From Antedon mediterranea (Eukaryota; Echinodermata; Crinoidea; Comatulida; Antedonidae), in contig NC_092673.1 in NCBI RefSeq assembly GCF_964355755.1, forward strand, positions 34,047,648-34,111,647: a stretch of 64,000 bases of DNA. Reading direction: 5' to 3'. Each line of letters opens with the position of its first letter. The stretch's first letter is position 1. The notes beneath the pieces are model-generated. The model ran no database searches. It had not been told where the DNA came from and saw nothing but the letters and a program-made list of their open reading frames with translations. Positions 21,925 to 33,012 of the stretch are shown here, piece by piece. Position numbers and translations under genes: made by a program.

Positions 21925-24900
21925 ATGACATTCAAAATGAGGATTTGTATATTTGTACTGTTATCAAATGTAGGCCTATATCTTACTTATGGCCAAACAA
22001 CAGAGTATCCTGAAGGAACAACGTTAATCGTAAATACCCGGATGACAACACCACCTCCTATCTCTACAGTTGTATCATACACCACTGATGCTGAAACGAC
22101 GATAGATCTTACAACAGTGCAAACAACTACAGAAGACCTTACAACAATGGCAATATTGACGACGACAGAGCTAACAACCCCAGAAACAACAGAATCTACT
22201 CCGACTGACGAGCCTCCTAAGGCTAATGATTGCAGAAAAAGTAAAAGTTTCGTCTGCCAGTACGACATCAAACAACAACACGACGATAATTGTAAAACGG
22301 TGGTAAGATGATCAGTTCAATCAATGATGATTTAATTTTATGCCATAATTAATATCATTATGATAAATATAATATGAGTTTCTGACAGGATCATATCCTG
22401 TTGAGATTCCAGATATTTCCATCCACTCCCAACGACTTTGTTATTTGCGACTTACGTCCTAAGACTGGGAACCAAGCTTTTATTTACATTTATTTCAAAC
22501 ACAATTAACGTTGTTTTTTAAATAAAAATTTAATTCAGGTGGAAACAGCGTATAAAAGGAGCTTTTTGAATCCTGACATGATCGATGCGAATTGTGGTGA
22601 TTGCAGGTCAGTAATTTAAGGTTATCGTCAGATTTAAGATAGGCCTATATTTTTGTATACCTGTGATGAAGTTTGGTTTTGCAATTTTTAGTTGGTCGTC
22701 GGACCCTATTTCGTCCGATTCTAGGATTCGCAATGTGTTTTGGATGCACGATCTTGGCGGAAATTCGAAATCGAAATCGACTTAGTGGAAAAAGTATGTA
22801 ATGCACAAGTTACATATAGGTCATAAATTGTTTATTTGTTATGCGTTTAAGTTTGGTTTGGCAATGTTTGGCGGACATAATTTCGTCGATTCCAGATTTT
22901 TTTTTGCGTGGATCGTTCACACCAAAACATTCAAATACGCCGTGTGCTAACAGAACCGGAATCGGAGAAATTGATTCTTGACGTGAAAAACATTGCCAAA
23001 CCAAACTCAAACCTATAATAGGTTAAATTAACATTATTGATGTCGCAAATCGACCAAACTATCTACGGCTTCATAGTTCGGAGTTTTTAATTTCTTTTTT
23101 TGAAATATAAGTAAATACTTGGAAATGAATAATTTAAAATAAAAATTATTTTATTGTTTTTTATGTCTTTGTTTTAGTAATCCTATTAAGTGTGAAATTA
23201 CTACGAAAAAGGCTTATTGTGAGAATGCGATGCTAATAGCATTTGTCAATGGTATAACCCTTATGGATGATATCAATGCCACTATCATTTTCGAAACAAT
23301 AAGAGTTGAAGGTAAGTTTATCAATCACAGTAGTGGTATTGTAGCTTAGTGCCGTACTTCATCACGCAATTCTTAGTTCAAATCCTTGCCAGGCCGGCAC
23401 CAATTAGGTAAACAAATAAAACACAGTAACCCTACCAGGTAATCAAGTTGTTTTTATACTATTAACAATATATAATAGTAATATAAACACACATTTACTT
23501 TAATTTTAGTTCAATAACATTTATTCAATAATGGTAATAATGATGGTAATAAAATAACAACAGTTAAACAATAATAGTTGAAATAACAGAGAAGCAAATT
23601 GAACAAAATAAAATTTTAAAAAATAAATAAAAAAGTGAGTATCTAAACAAAATTATGTAAGGAAACAGATTGTTAAATACAATTTTCTAGTCTATTCCAC
23701 AAATACGGACCTGCTAAGTGTTAAATAACAACAAAAAAGCGCTCAAAGCAACGAACAATGAGACAATTCAAGACCTAAAAACTATCTAAAAATAGGCATA
23801 CATCCTGTAACTATATAGTTATACAACGTTCAATTCATTCTGTAATTTTATTTGATAGTTCAGTTTATGTTTTTCTATAATACCGTAAAGGTCACAGATG
23901 ACTGAAAACTGAATGAAAGCCAATATTTGCAGAACTGTGACTATAACGATGCTTGATCGAGTTTTTTCTTCTAAAAATTAACGTCATTTCCTGAAAAAAG
24001 ACACACGCCATTTATTTTTCTATTTTCATATTACATATAACATAACAAATATTTACGTGTGTTATTTTTTTTAATCTAAAGCCTTGTCCTCACTATCAAA
24101 CTTTATCTGACAAAAAAATTTGATGTGCCCATATATGGTCATGATGATGTCATATCACTACCATATATGGGCACATCACATATGATCGTGTAGACAGAGG
24201 TTAAGGAATGTCAGCTCAGGTGGTTTGAGAAAGAGGAGTACTATTATACAACTATTTCTATTTTCTTTCCCGTTCATCATGAACTTATTTCATGCTTGCA
24301 TATTAATTATTATTAAAAATATGTTTATTTTTATTTTGTTAGATACAGATAAAAGAATAGACTTGAAGGTACTTGGACTTATAATATTGGCTGTGTTTGC
24401 CGTCTTTTTACTGTTCACTATATTCATCATAATCGTCAAAAAACGCAATCATCGAAGAAAAAACGGAGGGTGTAAAGCAAAACCGATGAAAAAAATGACA
24501 ATGAGGCAAACGATAAAAACGTGGTTCTACATAAAAGAAACTAAAATGGATAGAAATGTAAGTGAGCAGGTAAGTGAAATGAAATATTAAGTTAAAACAA
24601 ATAAATGAACTAAGCTAACTTACTTCTCCGTGACTAGGCGAATTTGACTAATGCACATGCGTATTAAGAATTTCATCTTAATTTTTGTGACGTGAAAAAT
24701 GCGCAACCAATCAGAACTCAAGAATTTTTGATCCGCGCGAATTTATTTGCTAATAGAAAACAAGCTTAACGGTATGGAAGAACTACGTATTTGTGACGTT
24801 GGTCGTCGACTAGACCTAGAATTCACCGGTGATTGATATGGAAGAACTACGTATTTGTGACGTTGGTCGTCGACTAGACCTAGAATTCACCGGTGATTGA

Positions 24901-27900
24901 TATGGAAGAACTACGTATTTGTGACGTTGGTCGTCGACTAGACCTAGAATTCACCGGTGATTGATATGGAAGGACTACGTATATGTGTCGTTGGTCGTCG
25001 ACTAGACCTAGAATTCACCGGTGATTGATATGGAAGAACTACGTATTTGTGTCGTTGGTCGTCGACTAGACCTAGAATTCACCGGTGATTGATATGGAAG
25101 GACTACGTATTTGTGTCGTTGGTCGTCGACTAGACCTAGAATTCACCGGTGATTGATATGGAAGAACTACGTATTTGTGTCGTTGGTCGTCGACTAGACC
25201 TAGAATTCACCGGTGATTGATATGGAAGGACTACGTATTTGTGTCGTTGGTCGTCGACTAGACCTAGAATTCACCGGTGATTGATATGGAAGAACTACGT
25301 ATTTGTGTCGTTGGTCGTCGACTAGACCTAGAATTCACCGGTGATTGATATGGAAGGACTACGTATTTGTGTCGTTGGTCGTCGACTAGACCTAGAATTC
25401 ACCGGTGATTGATATGGAAGGACTACGTATTTGTGTCGTTGGTCGTCGACTAGACCTAGAATTCACCGGTGATTGATATGGAAGGACTACGTATATGTGT
25501 CGTTGGTCGTCGACTAGACCTAGAATTCACCGGTGATTGATATGGAAGAACTACGTATTTGTGTCGTTGGTCGTCGACTAGACCTAGAATTCACCGGTGA
25601 TTAATATGGAAGAACTACGTATTTGTGTCGTTGGTCGTCGACTAGACCTAGAATTCACCGGTGATTAATATGGAAGGACTACGTATTTGTGTCGTTGGTC
25701 GTCGACTAGACCTAGAATTCACCGGTGATTGATATGGAAGGACTACGTATATGTGTCGTTGGTCGTCGACTAGACCTAGAATTCACCGGTGATTGATATG
25801 GAAGAACTACGTATTTGTGTCGTTGGTCGTCGACTAGACCTAGAATTCACCGGTGATTGATATGGAAGAACTACGTATTTGTGTCGTTGGTCGTCGACTA
25901 GACCTAGAATTCACCGGTGATTAATATGGAAGAACTACGTATTTGTGTCGTTGGTCGTCGACTAGACCTAGAATTCACCGGTGATTAATATGGAAGAACT
26001 ACGTATATGTGTCGTTGGTCGTCGACTAGACCTAGAATTCACCGGTGATTGATATGGAAGGACTACGTATATGTGTCGTTGGTCGTCGACTAGACCTAGA
26101 ATTCACCGGTGATTAATATGGAAGAACTACGTATTTGTGTCGTTGGTCGTCGACTAGACCTAGAATTCACCGGTGATTAATATGGAAGAACTACGTATTT
26201 GTGTCGTTGGTCGTCGACTAGACCTAGAATTCACCGGTGATTGATATGGAAGAACTACGTATATGTGTCGTTGGTCGTCGACTAGACCTAGAATTCACCG
26301 GTGATTGATATGGAAGAACTACGTATTTGTGTCGTTGGTCGTCGACTAGACCTAGAATTCACCGGTGATTGATATGGAAGAACTACGTATATGTGTCGTT
26401 GGTCGTCGACTAGACCTAGAATTCACCGGTGATTGATATGGAAGAACTACGTATTTGTGTCGTTGGTCGTCGACTAGACCTAGAATTCACCGGTGATTGA
26501 TATGGAAGGACTACGTATTTGTGTCGTTGGTCGTCGACTAGACCTAGAATTCACCGGTGATTGATATGGAAGAACTACGTATTTGTGTCGTTGGTCGTCG
26601 ACTAGACCTAGAATTCACCGGTGATTGATATGGAAGAACTACGTATTTGTGTCGTTGGTCGTCGACTAGACCTAGAATTCACCGGTGATTGATATGGAAG
26701 AACTACGTATTTGTGTCGTTGGTCGTCGACTAGACCTAGAATTCACCGGTGATTGATATGGAAGAACTACGTATTTGTGTCGTTGGTCGTCGACTAGACC
26801 TACAATTCACCGGTAATTAATATGGAAGGACTACGTATATGTGTCGTTGGTCGTCGACTAGACCTAGAATTCACCGGTGATTGATATGGAAGAACTACGT
26901 ATTTGTGTCGTTGGTCGTCGACTAGACCTAGAATTCACCGGTGATTGATATGGAAGAACTACGTATTTGTGTCGTTGGTCGTCGACTAGACCTAGAATTC
27001 ACCGGTGATTGATATGGAAGAACTACGTATTTGTGTCGTTGGTCGTCGACTAGACCTAGAATTCACCGGTGATTAATATGGAAGAACTACGTATTTGTGT
27101 CGTTGGTCGTCGACTAGACCTACAATTCACCGGTGATTGATATGGAAGAACTACGTATATGTGTCGTTGGTCGTCGACTAGACCTAGAATTCACCGGTGA
27201 TTGATATGGAAGAACTACGTATTTGTGTCGTTGGTCGTCGACTAGACCTAGAATTCACCGGTGATTGATATGGAAGAACTACGTATATGTGTCGTTGGTC
27301 GTCGACTAGACCTAGAATTCACCGGTGATTGATATGGAAGAACTACGTATTTGTGTCGTTGGTCGTCGACTAGACCTAGAATTCACCGGTGATTGATATG
27401 GAAGGACTACGTATTTGTGTCGTTGGTCGTCGACTAGACCTAGAATTCACCGGTGATTGATATGGAAGAACTACGTATTTGTGTCGTTGGTCGTCGACTA
27501 GACCTAGAATTCACCGGTGATTGATATGGAAGAACTACGTATTTGTGTCGTTGGTCGTCGACTAGACCTAGAATTCACCGGTGATTGATATGGAAGAACT
27601 ACGTATATGTGTCGTTGGTCGTCGACTAGACCTAGAATTCACCGGTGATTGATATGGAAGAACTACGTATTTGTGTCGTTGGTCGTCGACTAGACCTAGA
27701 ATTCACCGGTGATTGATATGGAAGAACTACGTATATGTGTCGTTGGTCGTCGACTAGACCTAGAATTCACCGGTGATTGATATGGAAGAACTACGTATTT
27801 GTGTCGTTGGTCGTCGACTAGACCTACAATTCACCGGTGATTGATATGGAAGAACTACGTATATGTGTCGTTGGTCGTCGACTAGACCTAGAATTCACCG

Positions 27901-30779
27901 GTGATTGATATGGAAGAACTACGTATTTGTGTCGTTGGTCGTCGACTAGACCTAGAATTCACCGGTGATTGATATGGAAGAACTACGTATATGTGTCGTT
28001 GGTCGTCGACTAGACCTAGAATTCACCGGTGATTAATATGGAAGAACTACGTATTTGTGTCGTTGGTCGTCGACTAGACCTAGAATTCACCGGTGATTGA
28101 TATGGAAGAACTACGTATATGTGTCGTTGGTCGTCGACTAGACCTAGAATTCACCGGTGATTGATATGGAAGAACTACGTATTTGTGTCGTTGGTCGTCG
28201 ACTAGACCTAGAATTCACCGGTGATTGATATGGAAGAACTACGTATATGTGTCGTTGGTCGTCGACTAGACCTAGAATTCACCGGTGATTGATATGGAAG
28301 AACTACGTATATGTGTCGTTGGTCGTCGACTAGACCTAGAATTCACCGGTGATTGATATGGAAGGACTACGTATTTGTGTCGTTGGTCGTCGACTAGACC
28401 TAGAATTCACCGGTGATTGATATGGAAGAACTACGTATTTGTGTCGTTGGTCGTCGACTAGACCTAGAATTCACCGGTGATTGATATGGAAGGACTACGT
28501 ATTTGTGTCGTTGGTCGTCGACTAGACCTAGAATTCACCGGTGATTGATATGGAAGAACTACGTATTTGTGTCGTTGGTCGTCGACTAGACCTAGAATTC
28601 ACCGGTGATTGATATGGAAGAACTACGTATTTGTGTCGTTGGTCGTCGACTAGACCTAGAATTCACCGGTGATTGATATGGAAGAACTACGTATTTGTGT
28701 CGTTGGTCGTCGACTAGACCTAGAATTCACCGGTGATTGATATGGAAGAACTACGTATTTGTGTCGTTGGTCGTCGACTAGACCTACAATTCACCGGTAA
28801 TTAATATGGAAGGACTACGTATATGTGTCGTTGGTCGTCGACTAGACCTAGAATTCACCGGTGATTGATATGGAAGAACTACGTATTTGTGTCGTTGGTC
28901 GTCGACTAGACCTAGAATTCACCGGTGATTGATATGGAAGAACTACGTATTTGTGTCGTTGGTCGTCGACTAGACCTAAAATTCACCGGTGATTGATATG
29001 GAAGAACTACGTATTTGTGTCGTTGGTCGTCGACTAGACCTACAATTCACCGGTAATTAATATGGAAGGACTACGTATATGTGTCGTTGGTCGTCGACTA
29101 GACCTAGAATTCACCGGTGATTGATATGGAAGAACTACGTATTTGTGTCGTTGGTCGTCGACTAGACCTACAATTCACCGGTAATTAATATGGAAGGACT
29201 ACGTATATGTGTCGTTGGTCGTCGACTAGACCTAGAATTCACCGGTGATTGATATGGAAGGACTACGTATTTGTGTCGTTGGTCGTCGACTAGACCTAGA
29301 ATTCACCGGTGATTGATATGGAAGAACTACGTATTTGTGTCGTTGGTCGTCGACTAGACCTAGAATTCACCGGTGATTGATATGGAAGAACTACGTATTT
29401 GTGTCGTTGGTCGTCGACTAGACCTAGAATTCACCGGTGATTGATATGGAAGAACTACGTATTTGTGTCGTTGGTCGTCGACTAGACCTACAATTCACCG
29501 GTAATTAATATGGAAGGACTACGTATATGTGTCGTTGGTCGTCGACTAGACCTAGAATTCACCGGTGATTGATATGGAAGGACTACGTATTTGTGTCGTT
29601 GGTCGTCGACTAGACCTACAATTCACCAGAATTGTGTCGAGGAAATACGTCACAATGCCTGGCATACGCACAATAAGTAACAATAAAATACGCTAGTTCC
29701 ACAGTCCCTGTCGTACTATTAAGGCAGGGCTTTTTTACAACAGTCGTCACAATGTGTTGAACATGTACGTAAGGGCGGCTGTATCGCATAATTTGTCTAT
29801 GATATAGAGATAAAAGAAGTACTATTGCACGTTGTGTGACCCACAATCGTCCAATCAGGAATCAGGAATTTATTTAGGTGTTATATAATGATAGGTTAAC
29901 CTCAGGTCTTTATTTTCCAAATCTGGATCCACTCAATACATACTTTAAAATGAAAGTTACATGCTAATTGATGAAATAGTATTATGTTTGTTAGTTAATC
30001 AAAAAGCTCTGAAACTTTATGTAGCTACTGTGGTTTTGCTTAATATACCGTAAAACCTCGTAAAGAAGCCCATGGGCTTCTTCCTTTTTTTATATAGTAA
30101 AATTATCTTTTCGATATTACTTTTGCAAACTAAAAAGAGAGGTTCTTTTCGCAATGAATGCTGTACATTTTATGAATTGCTACTATGACAATAGGATTTT
30201 TTAGACATTACCTTCCAATTTTACATATTTTGTGATCAAAGTACCGTACAAAATTAATGTACGATATAAACTATCATACATCATATCTGCATTATAAGTT
30301 ATCTGGTTAAATCATCACATTCTTCCTTATATTCAAAATAGTCTATCTCGAAAGTAAGTCAATGTGCTTGATTTGCAGATGAGCTTCTTTTTTCGGTATT
30401 ACTTTTGCAGACCAAAGAGGGGGCTTTTTTCGAGATGGACTTCTTCTGAGACTTCATTTCGAAGTTTTACGGTGGTACAATCTGAACGTCCATATTTTCG
30501 CCTTATACAAGCTTACTTGATTTTTTACAGGAGTTAACAACCGTAGAGGATAAATCATTTGACAACAACGGTGCTGTACAAGAAGATGTTGAGTGTAAAG
30601 TAACGAGTGTAGAAGGCGTAATAAACGAAGAGAAACAGGTTGACGAAAGAGAAGCGGCACCCCTGCCAATTGAAAGACCGAAGGAAACATTGCCGCGACC
30701 TAATCCACACAATTCTTACCTTGGTCTGGACGAAATCAAAGACCCTATTTATGTTAATCAAAAGGTCTTGCAAACTTAA
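21925..30779 (+). CDS. Mucin-stalk type I membrane protein with tyrosine-motif tail (unrecognised)
   Basis: Five coding exons: 21925-22302, 22539-22606, 23178-23311, 24343-24569, 30531-30779; all GT-AG, phases 0/2/1/0 match, 351 aa. Signal peptide 1-23 (core CIFVLLSNVGLYL; the second Met at 21937 is an alternative start). Residues 25-98 are Thr/Pro-rich, an O-glycosylation-type stalk. Residues 100-193 hold seven Cys (103, 111, 123, 145, 148, 154, 163) and one N-glycosylation site (NAT, 182). TM segment about 203-225 (VLGLIILAVFAVFLLFTIFI), then KKRNHRRK and further Lys/Arg to about 252. The acidic tail ends SYLGLDEIKDPIYVNQKV: Y332 in YxxL and Y343 in YVNQ (Grb2-type YxN, STAT3-type YxxQ), 11 residues apart. 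Function is unknown; a signalling or adhesion receptor is inference. The family is not recognised. Confidence 0.8.
23335..23440 (+). repeat. tRNA-like SINE head (degenerate)
   Basis: TGTAGCTTAGTGCCGTAC resembles a pol III A box and TTAGTTCAAATCCTTGCC a B box, about 30 bp apart. A non-tRNA, A-rich body follows. It sits just inside intron 3 of the membrane protein gene. Too diverged for a working tRNA. Confidence 0.35.
24077..24204. mobile_element. MITE, GTCTACACTA family, in intron 3
   Basis: Ends AAAGCCTTGTCCTCACTATC and GTGTAGACAGAGGTTAA. The interior is a near-perfect inverted pair around GATGATGTCATATC, with TGTGCCCATATATGG on one side and CCATATATGGGCACATCACA on the other. About 140 bp upstream of the TM exon. 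Confidence 0.8.
24618..24773. mobile_element. MITE, CACTAG-CGAATTTG family, adjoining the 64-bp array
   Basis: Left part TGACTAGGCGAATTTGAC with CACATGCGTATT; right part CCGCGCGAATTTATTTGC then AAACAAGCTTAA. Compared with the cleaner copy at 31699-31860 this is an old member. Its right end touches the first unit of the 64-bp array. Confidence 0.55.
24774..29627. repeat. Satellite-like array, 64-bp unit, about 76 copies
   Basis: Regular 64-bp period over 4.85 kb. The unit begins GGAAGAACTACGTATTTGTG, continues CGTTGGTCGTCGACTAGACC and ends TAGAATTCACCGGTGATTGA plus TAT. Copies differ mainly at four sites: AAGAAC/AAGGAC, GTATTTG/GTATATG, CTAGAATT/CTACAATT and GATTGATA/GATTAATA. The first three copies read TGTGACG where most later ones read TGTGTCG. 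It lies in the last intron of the membrane protein gene, between TM and tail exons. No open frame is maintained. Confidence 0.98.
29628..30530. other. Intron 4 right part, non-coding
   Basis: No exon seen between the array and the tail exon. Around 30050-30470 a diverged inverted or duplicated motif occurs (GGGCTTCTTCCTTTTT, TTTCGATATTACTTTTGCA; then GAGCTTCTTTTTTCGG, TATTACTTTTGCAGACC), suggesting an old transposon. Confidence 0.4.
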
Positions 30780-31698
30780 GGAGATTATTATAAGTAGACG
30801 CATACGCGATCACGCAGCATTTTAACAGTATTACAATTAGCATCTGTATAACGTGGACAAGTTAACTAAATAATGTTTGTTTCGCCAATTTTCCCGAATC
30901 CCTGTTTGTCGAACATACATTGCCCACTTTAGCCATTAAAAGTAACTTAATTCGGCAAACCAGACCTGCCGGAGGAACACGTATTTTTGATATTCTATAA
31001 ATATAGGGCCTAATGAAACTTTTATATTCGTAATATTTTTGTAAAACTGGACACAATTTGCGTAAATCGTGAATATATAAAAACTCGTACTGACGCGCTG
31101 CGTGTTGCTTTCATTGGATCGAAAAGCCACTTTAAACAGACGAAAACTTTACACGTACTTGCGTTGTTGCCGTATACCGATCGCGTTGGTAAATACTTTT
31201 TAAAAACTTTTTGTAGTTGATTTAAACAAATTGTGATGGCGTTAGACAATTTTGTTTACGAAGTATTAAACGCCCTCCTAAGTATGCTTTCATTTGGTGG
31301 TTCGATGTTTTCCAAGTTTCCGGAGTTAAAATCTGCCTAAAAGTAATCTGATAAATAATGTAAAATATTCTCAATTATATTCCGCGATATTTTTTTCGTA
31401 CATAACCTCATGAAACGTCACGAAACAATATGAATAATTCATATTCATATATATTCATATGCGATAGGTGTTGACGTAAGAATTGAACTGACTATATGTA
31501 AACGCTTTCCATCGAGCTGTGTTTGCATGTCGATGTATGGGGTTCGAATCGAAGAACAACTTTATTTCACGGGGAGAGATTCAGTTAGCGGGTTAGGTTC
31601 AGTTATATTTAAGAAGTAGGTCGGCTATCTTGTAATTCTTTTACATCGAGAGGTCCCCAACTTATGTACGAAAAAAATCGCCCCGGGACAGGGTAACG
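30780..31698. other. Non-coding interval 3' of the membrane protein gene
   Basis: 3' UTR and intergenic DNA. Several short open frames overlap here on both strands, but none has splice or domain support. No clear AATAAA directly after the stop was relied on. Confidence 0.4.
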
Positions 31699-31860
31699 TT
31701 AAGCCGATTTTCCACTAGTCGAATTTGTTCGCGCGAATTGAAAGTGTCAGCTTATATACGCATGCGTAGAGAGGCATTTGGGAGATGGAAACATGAATAC
31801 GAATGCGTATAAGCTTACGATTGGCGCCAACAAATTCGCCTAGTGGAAAATCGTCTTTAA
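31699..31860. mobile_element. MITE, CACTAG-CGAATTTG family, best copy
   Basis: TTAAGCCGATTTTCCACTAG...GAATTTGTTCGCG at the left; CAACAAATTCGCCTAGTGG and AAAATCGTCTTTAA at the right. TTAA lies at both ends. 162 bp, no ORF; the interior carries CGCATGCG and GAATGCGTATAAGC. Confidence 0.85.
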
Positions 31861-32254
31861 AGCATGGTGCTATAAGTCGTCAATGACACCGACATACAAT
31901 TACGTCATTACATGTGTAACTCACTGTACTCAAACTTTCGGAAGCAAATCTAGAGATTATGGGATGGGTTCTAAAAAGACCTAATCACCTAATATATCAA
32001 AACTGTTTTTAATTAATAAATATTTATGCATTGGAAATAAAAATGATTTATTTCAAAACACCTAAAAAAGGGGCGAAGCGTCTTTATCCAAACTATGTAG
32101 ACACACTCGCTCCGGTCTTTGACTAGCATATGAGGTCCCATGACTGTGTTTTCTGGGTCACTGCCGATTACGGATAAAATGTATAAACCCTTGTTGATGA
32201 TGGATTAAAATCATTGAAATTTGTCAGTATTAGGCCTACTTAAGAGACACGGTT

Positions 32255-32370
32255 TATTTTAACGCGCGCGTTTAAATGCCGATAGTGATGGCTCAGCGTT
32301 TGTATACGCGCGCGTTCAAATGCTGATGAAAATGGCACAGCTTTTGTATGCGCGCGTCACTCTTTTCTTT
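32255..32370. repeat. CGCGCG-bounded short tandem repeat
   Basis: Two to three units of about 55 bp: ACGCGCGCGTTTAAATGCC, ATACGCGCGCGTTCAAATGC, TATGCGCGCGTCAC, separated by GATGAAAATGGCACAGC-type sequence. Related copies lie at 17805, 35406-35690 and 59690-59910. Confidence 0.7.
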
Positions 32371-32501
32371 GTGGTGGACGTGTATGTAACGAAATTAGCA
32401 ATAAGTATTGCTTGTCCGAAATATGATACACTTATCAAGTGCAATATTCAATAAGTGTATTTGATAATGAGTGACTATTTTGAAGTTTAAAACGTATTCT
32501 T

Positions 32502-32620
32502 AAGCTCTGTCTACACTATCAAACTTTGTGTGACAAAAAATATGATGATGTCATATCACTACCATATTTGGGCACATCACACTTTTTTTGTCAAACTAGT
32601 TTGATAGTGTAGACAAGCTT
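32502..32620. mobile_element. MITE, GTCTACACTATCAAACT family, cleanest copy
   Basis: Left end TTAAGCTCTGTCTACACTA (starting at 32500); right end TTTGATAGTGTAGACAAGCT. About 120 bp, almost entirely inverted repeat around TGATGTCATATCACTACC. Confidence 0.88.
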
Positions 32621-32701
32621 TACTGTAAAATATGTATATATCATGAAGATATTTTGTAGAAGTGGTCTAGCGAAGAGAAAAACTGTACTGCTAACTGACT
32701 A

Positions 32702-33012
32702 AGAGAGTGAGTGGCCGAGCGGTTAAGACAGTGGAACCGTAATCACGTAGCCCTAACATCGGCAGGGGTTCGAGGCTCACTCACTCCATGGTTCTGGTGG
32801 TAGAACGAGTCTTCTCGGATAAGGACTATAAACCGTAGGTCCAGTGTACACAACTTGCTCGTGTGCACTTTAAAGAACCTAGTACATCTTTCGAGACGAG
32901 TAGGGGGTTACCCACCCTGGTGTATTAGTACATCACAGCCACTGATCACCAACTGGGCCCTCTGGGAGATCAGTCTTTGACTGAAGAGGTCACCCAGTAT
33001 AAAAGATAAAAC
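32702..33012 (+). mobile_element. tRNA-derived SINE
   Basis: The head GAGTGGCCGAGCGGTTAAGA contains a TGGCCGAGCGG A box of Leu/Ser tRNA type, with GGGGTTCGAGGCTCACTCAC as B box at about 32765. A roughly 240-bp tRNA-unrelated body follows (TCTTCTCGGATAAGGACTAT, GTGCACTTTAAAGAACCTAG) and an A-rich end at about 33002-33012. Full-length in appearance. Confidence 0.8.

Noticed and set aside
24774..29627. CRISPR-like array (regular repeats)
   Set aside because: Unit is a continuous 64-bp tandem repeat without unique spacers, in a eukaryotic intron.
32310..32330. Hammerhead ribozyme core (CTGATGA)
   Set aside because: The CTGATGA string is present, but the second conserved GAAA block and the required flanking stems are not.
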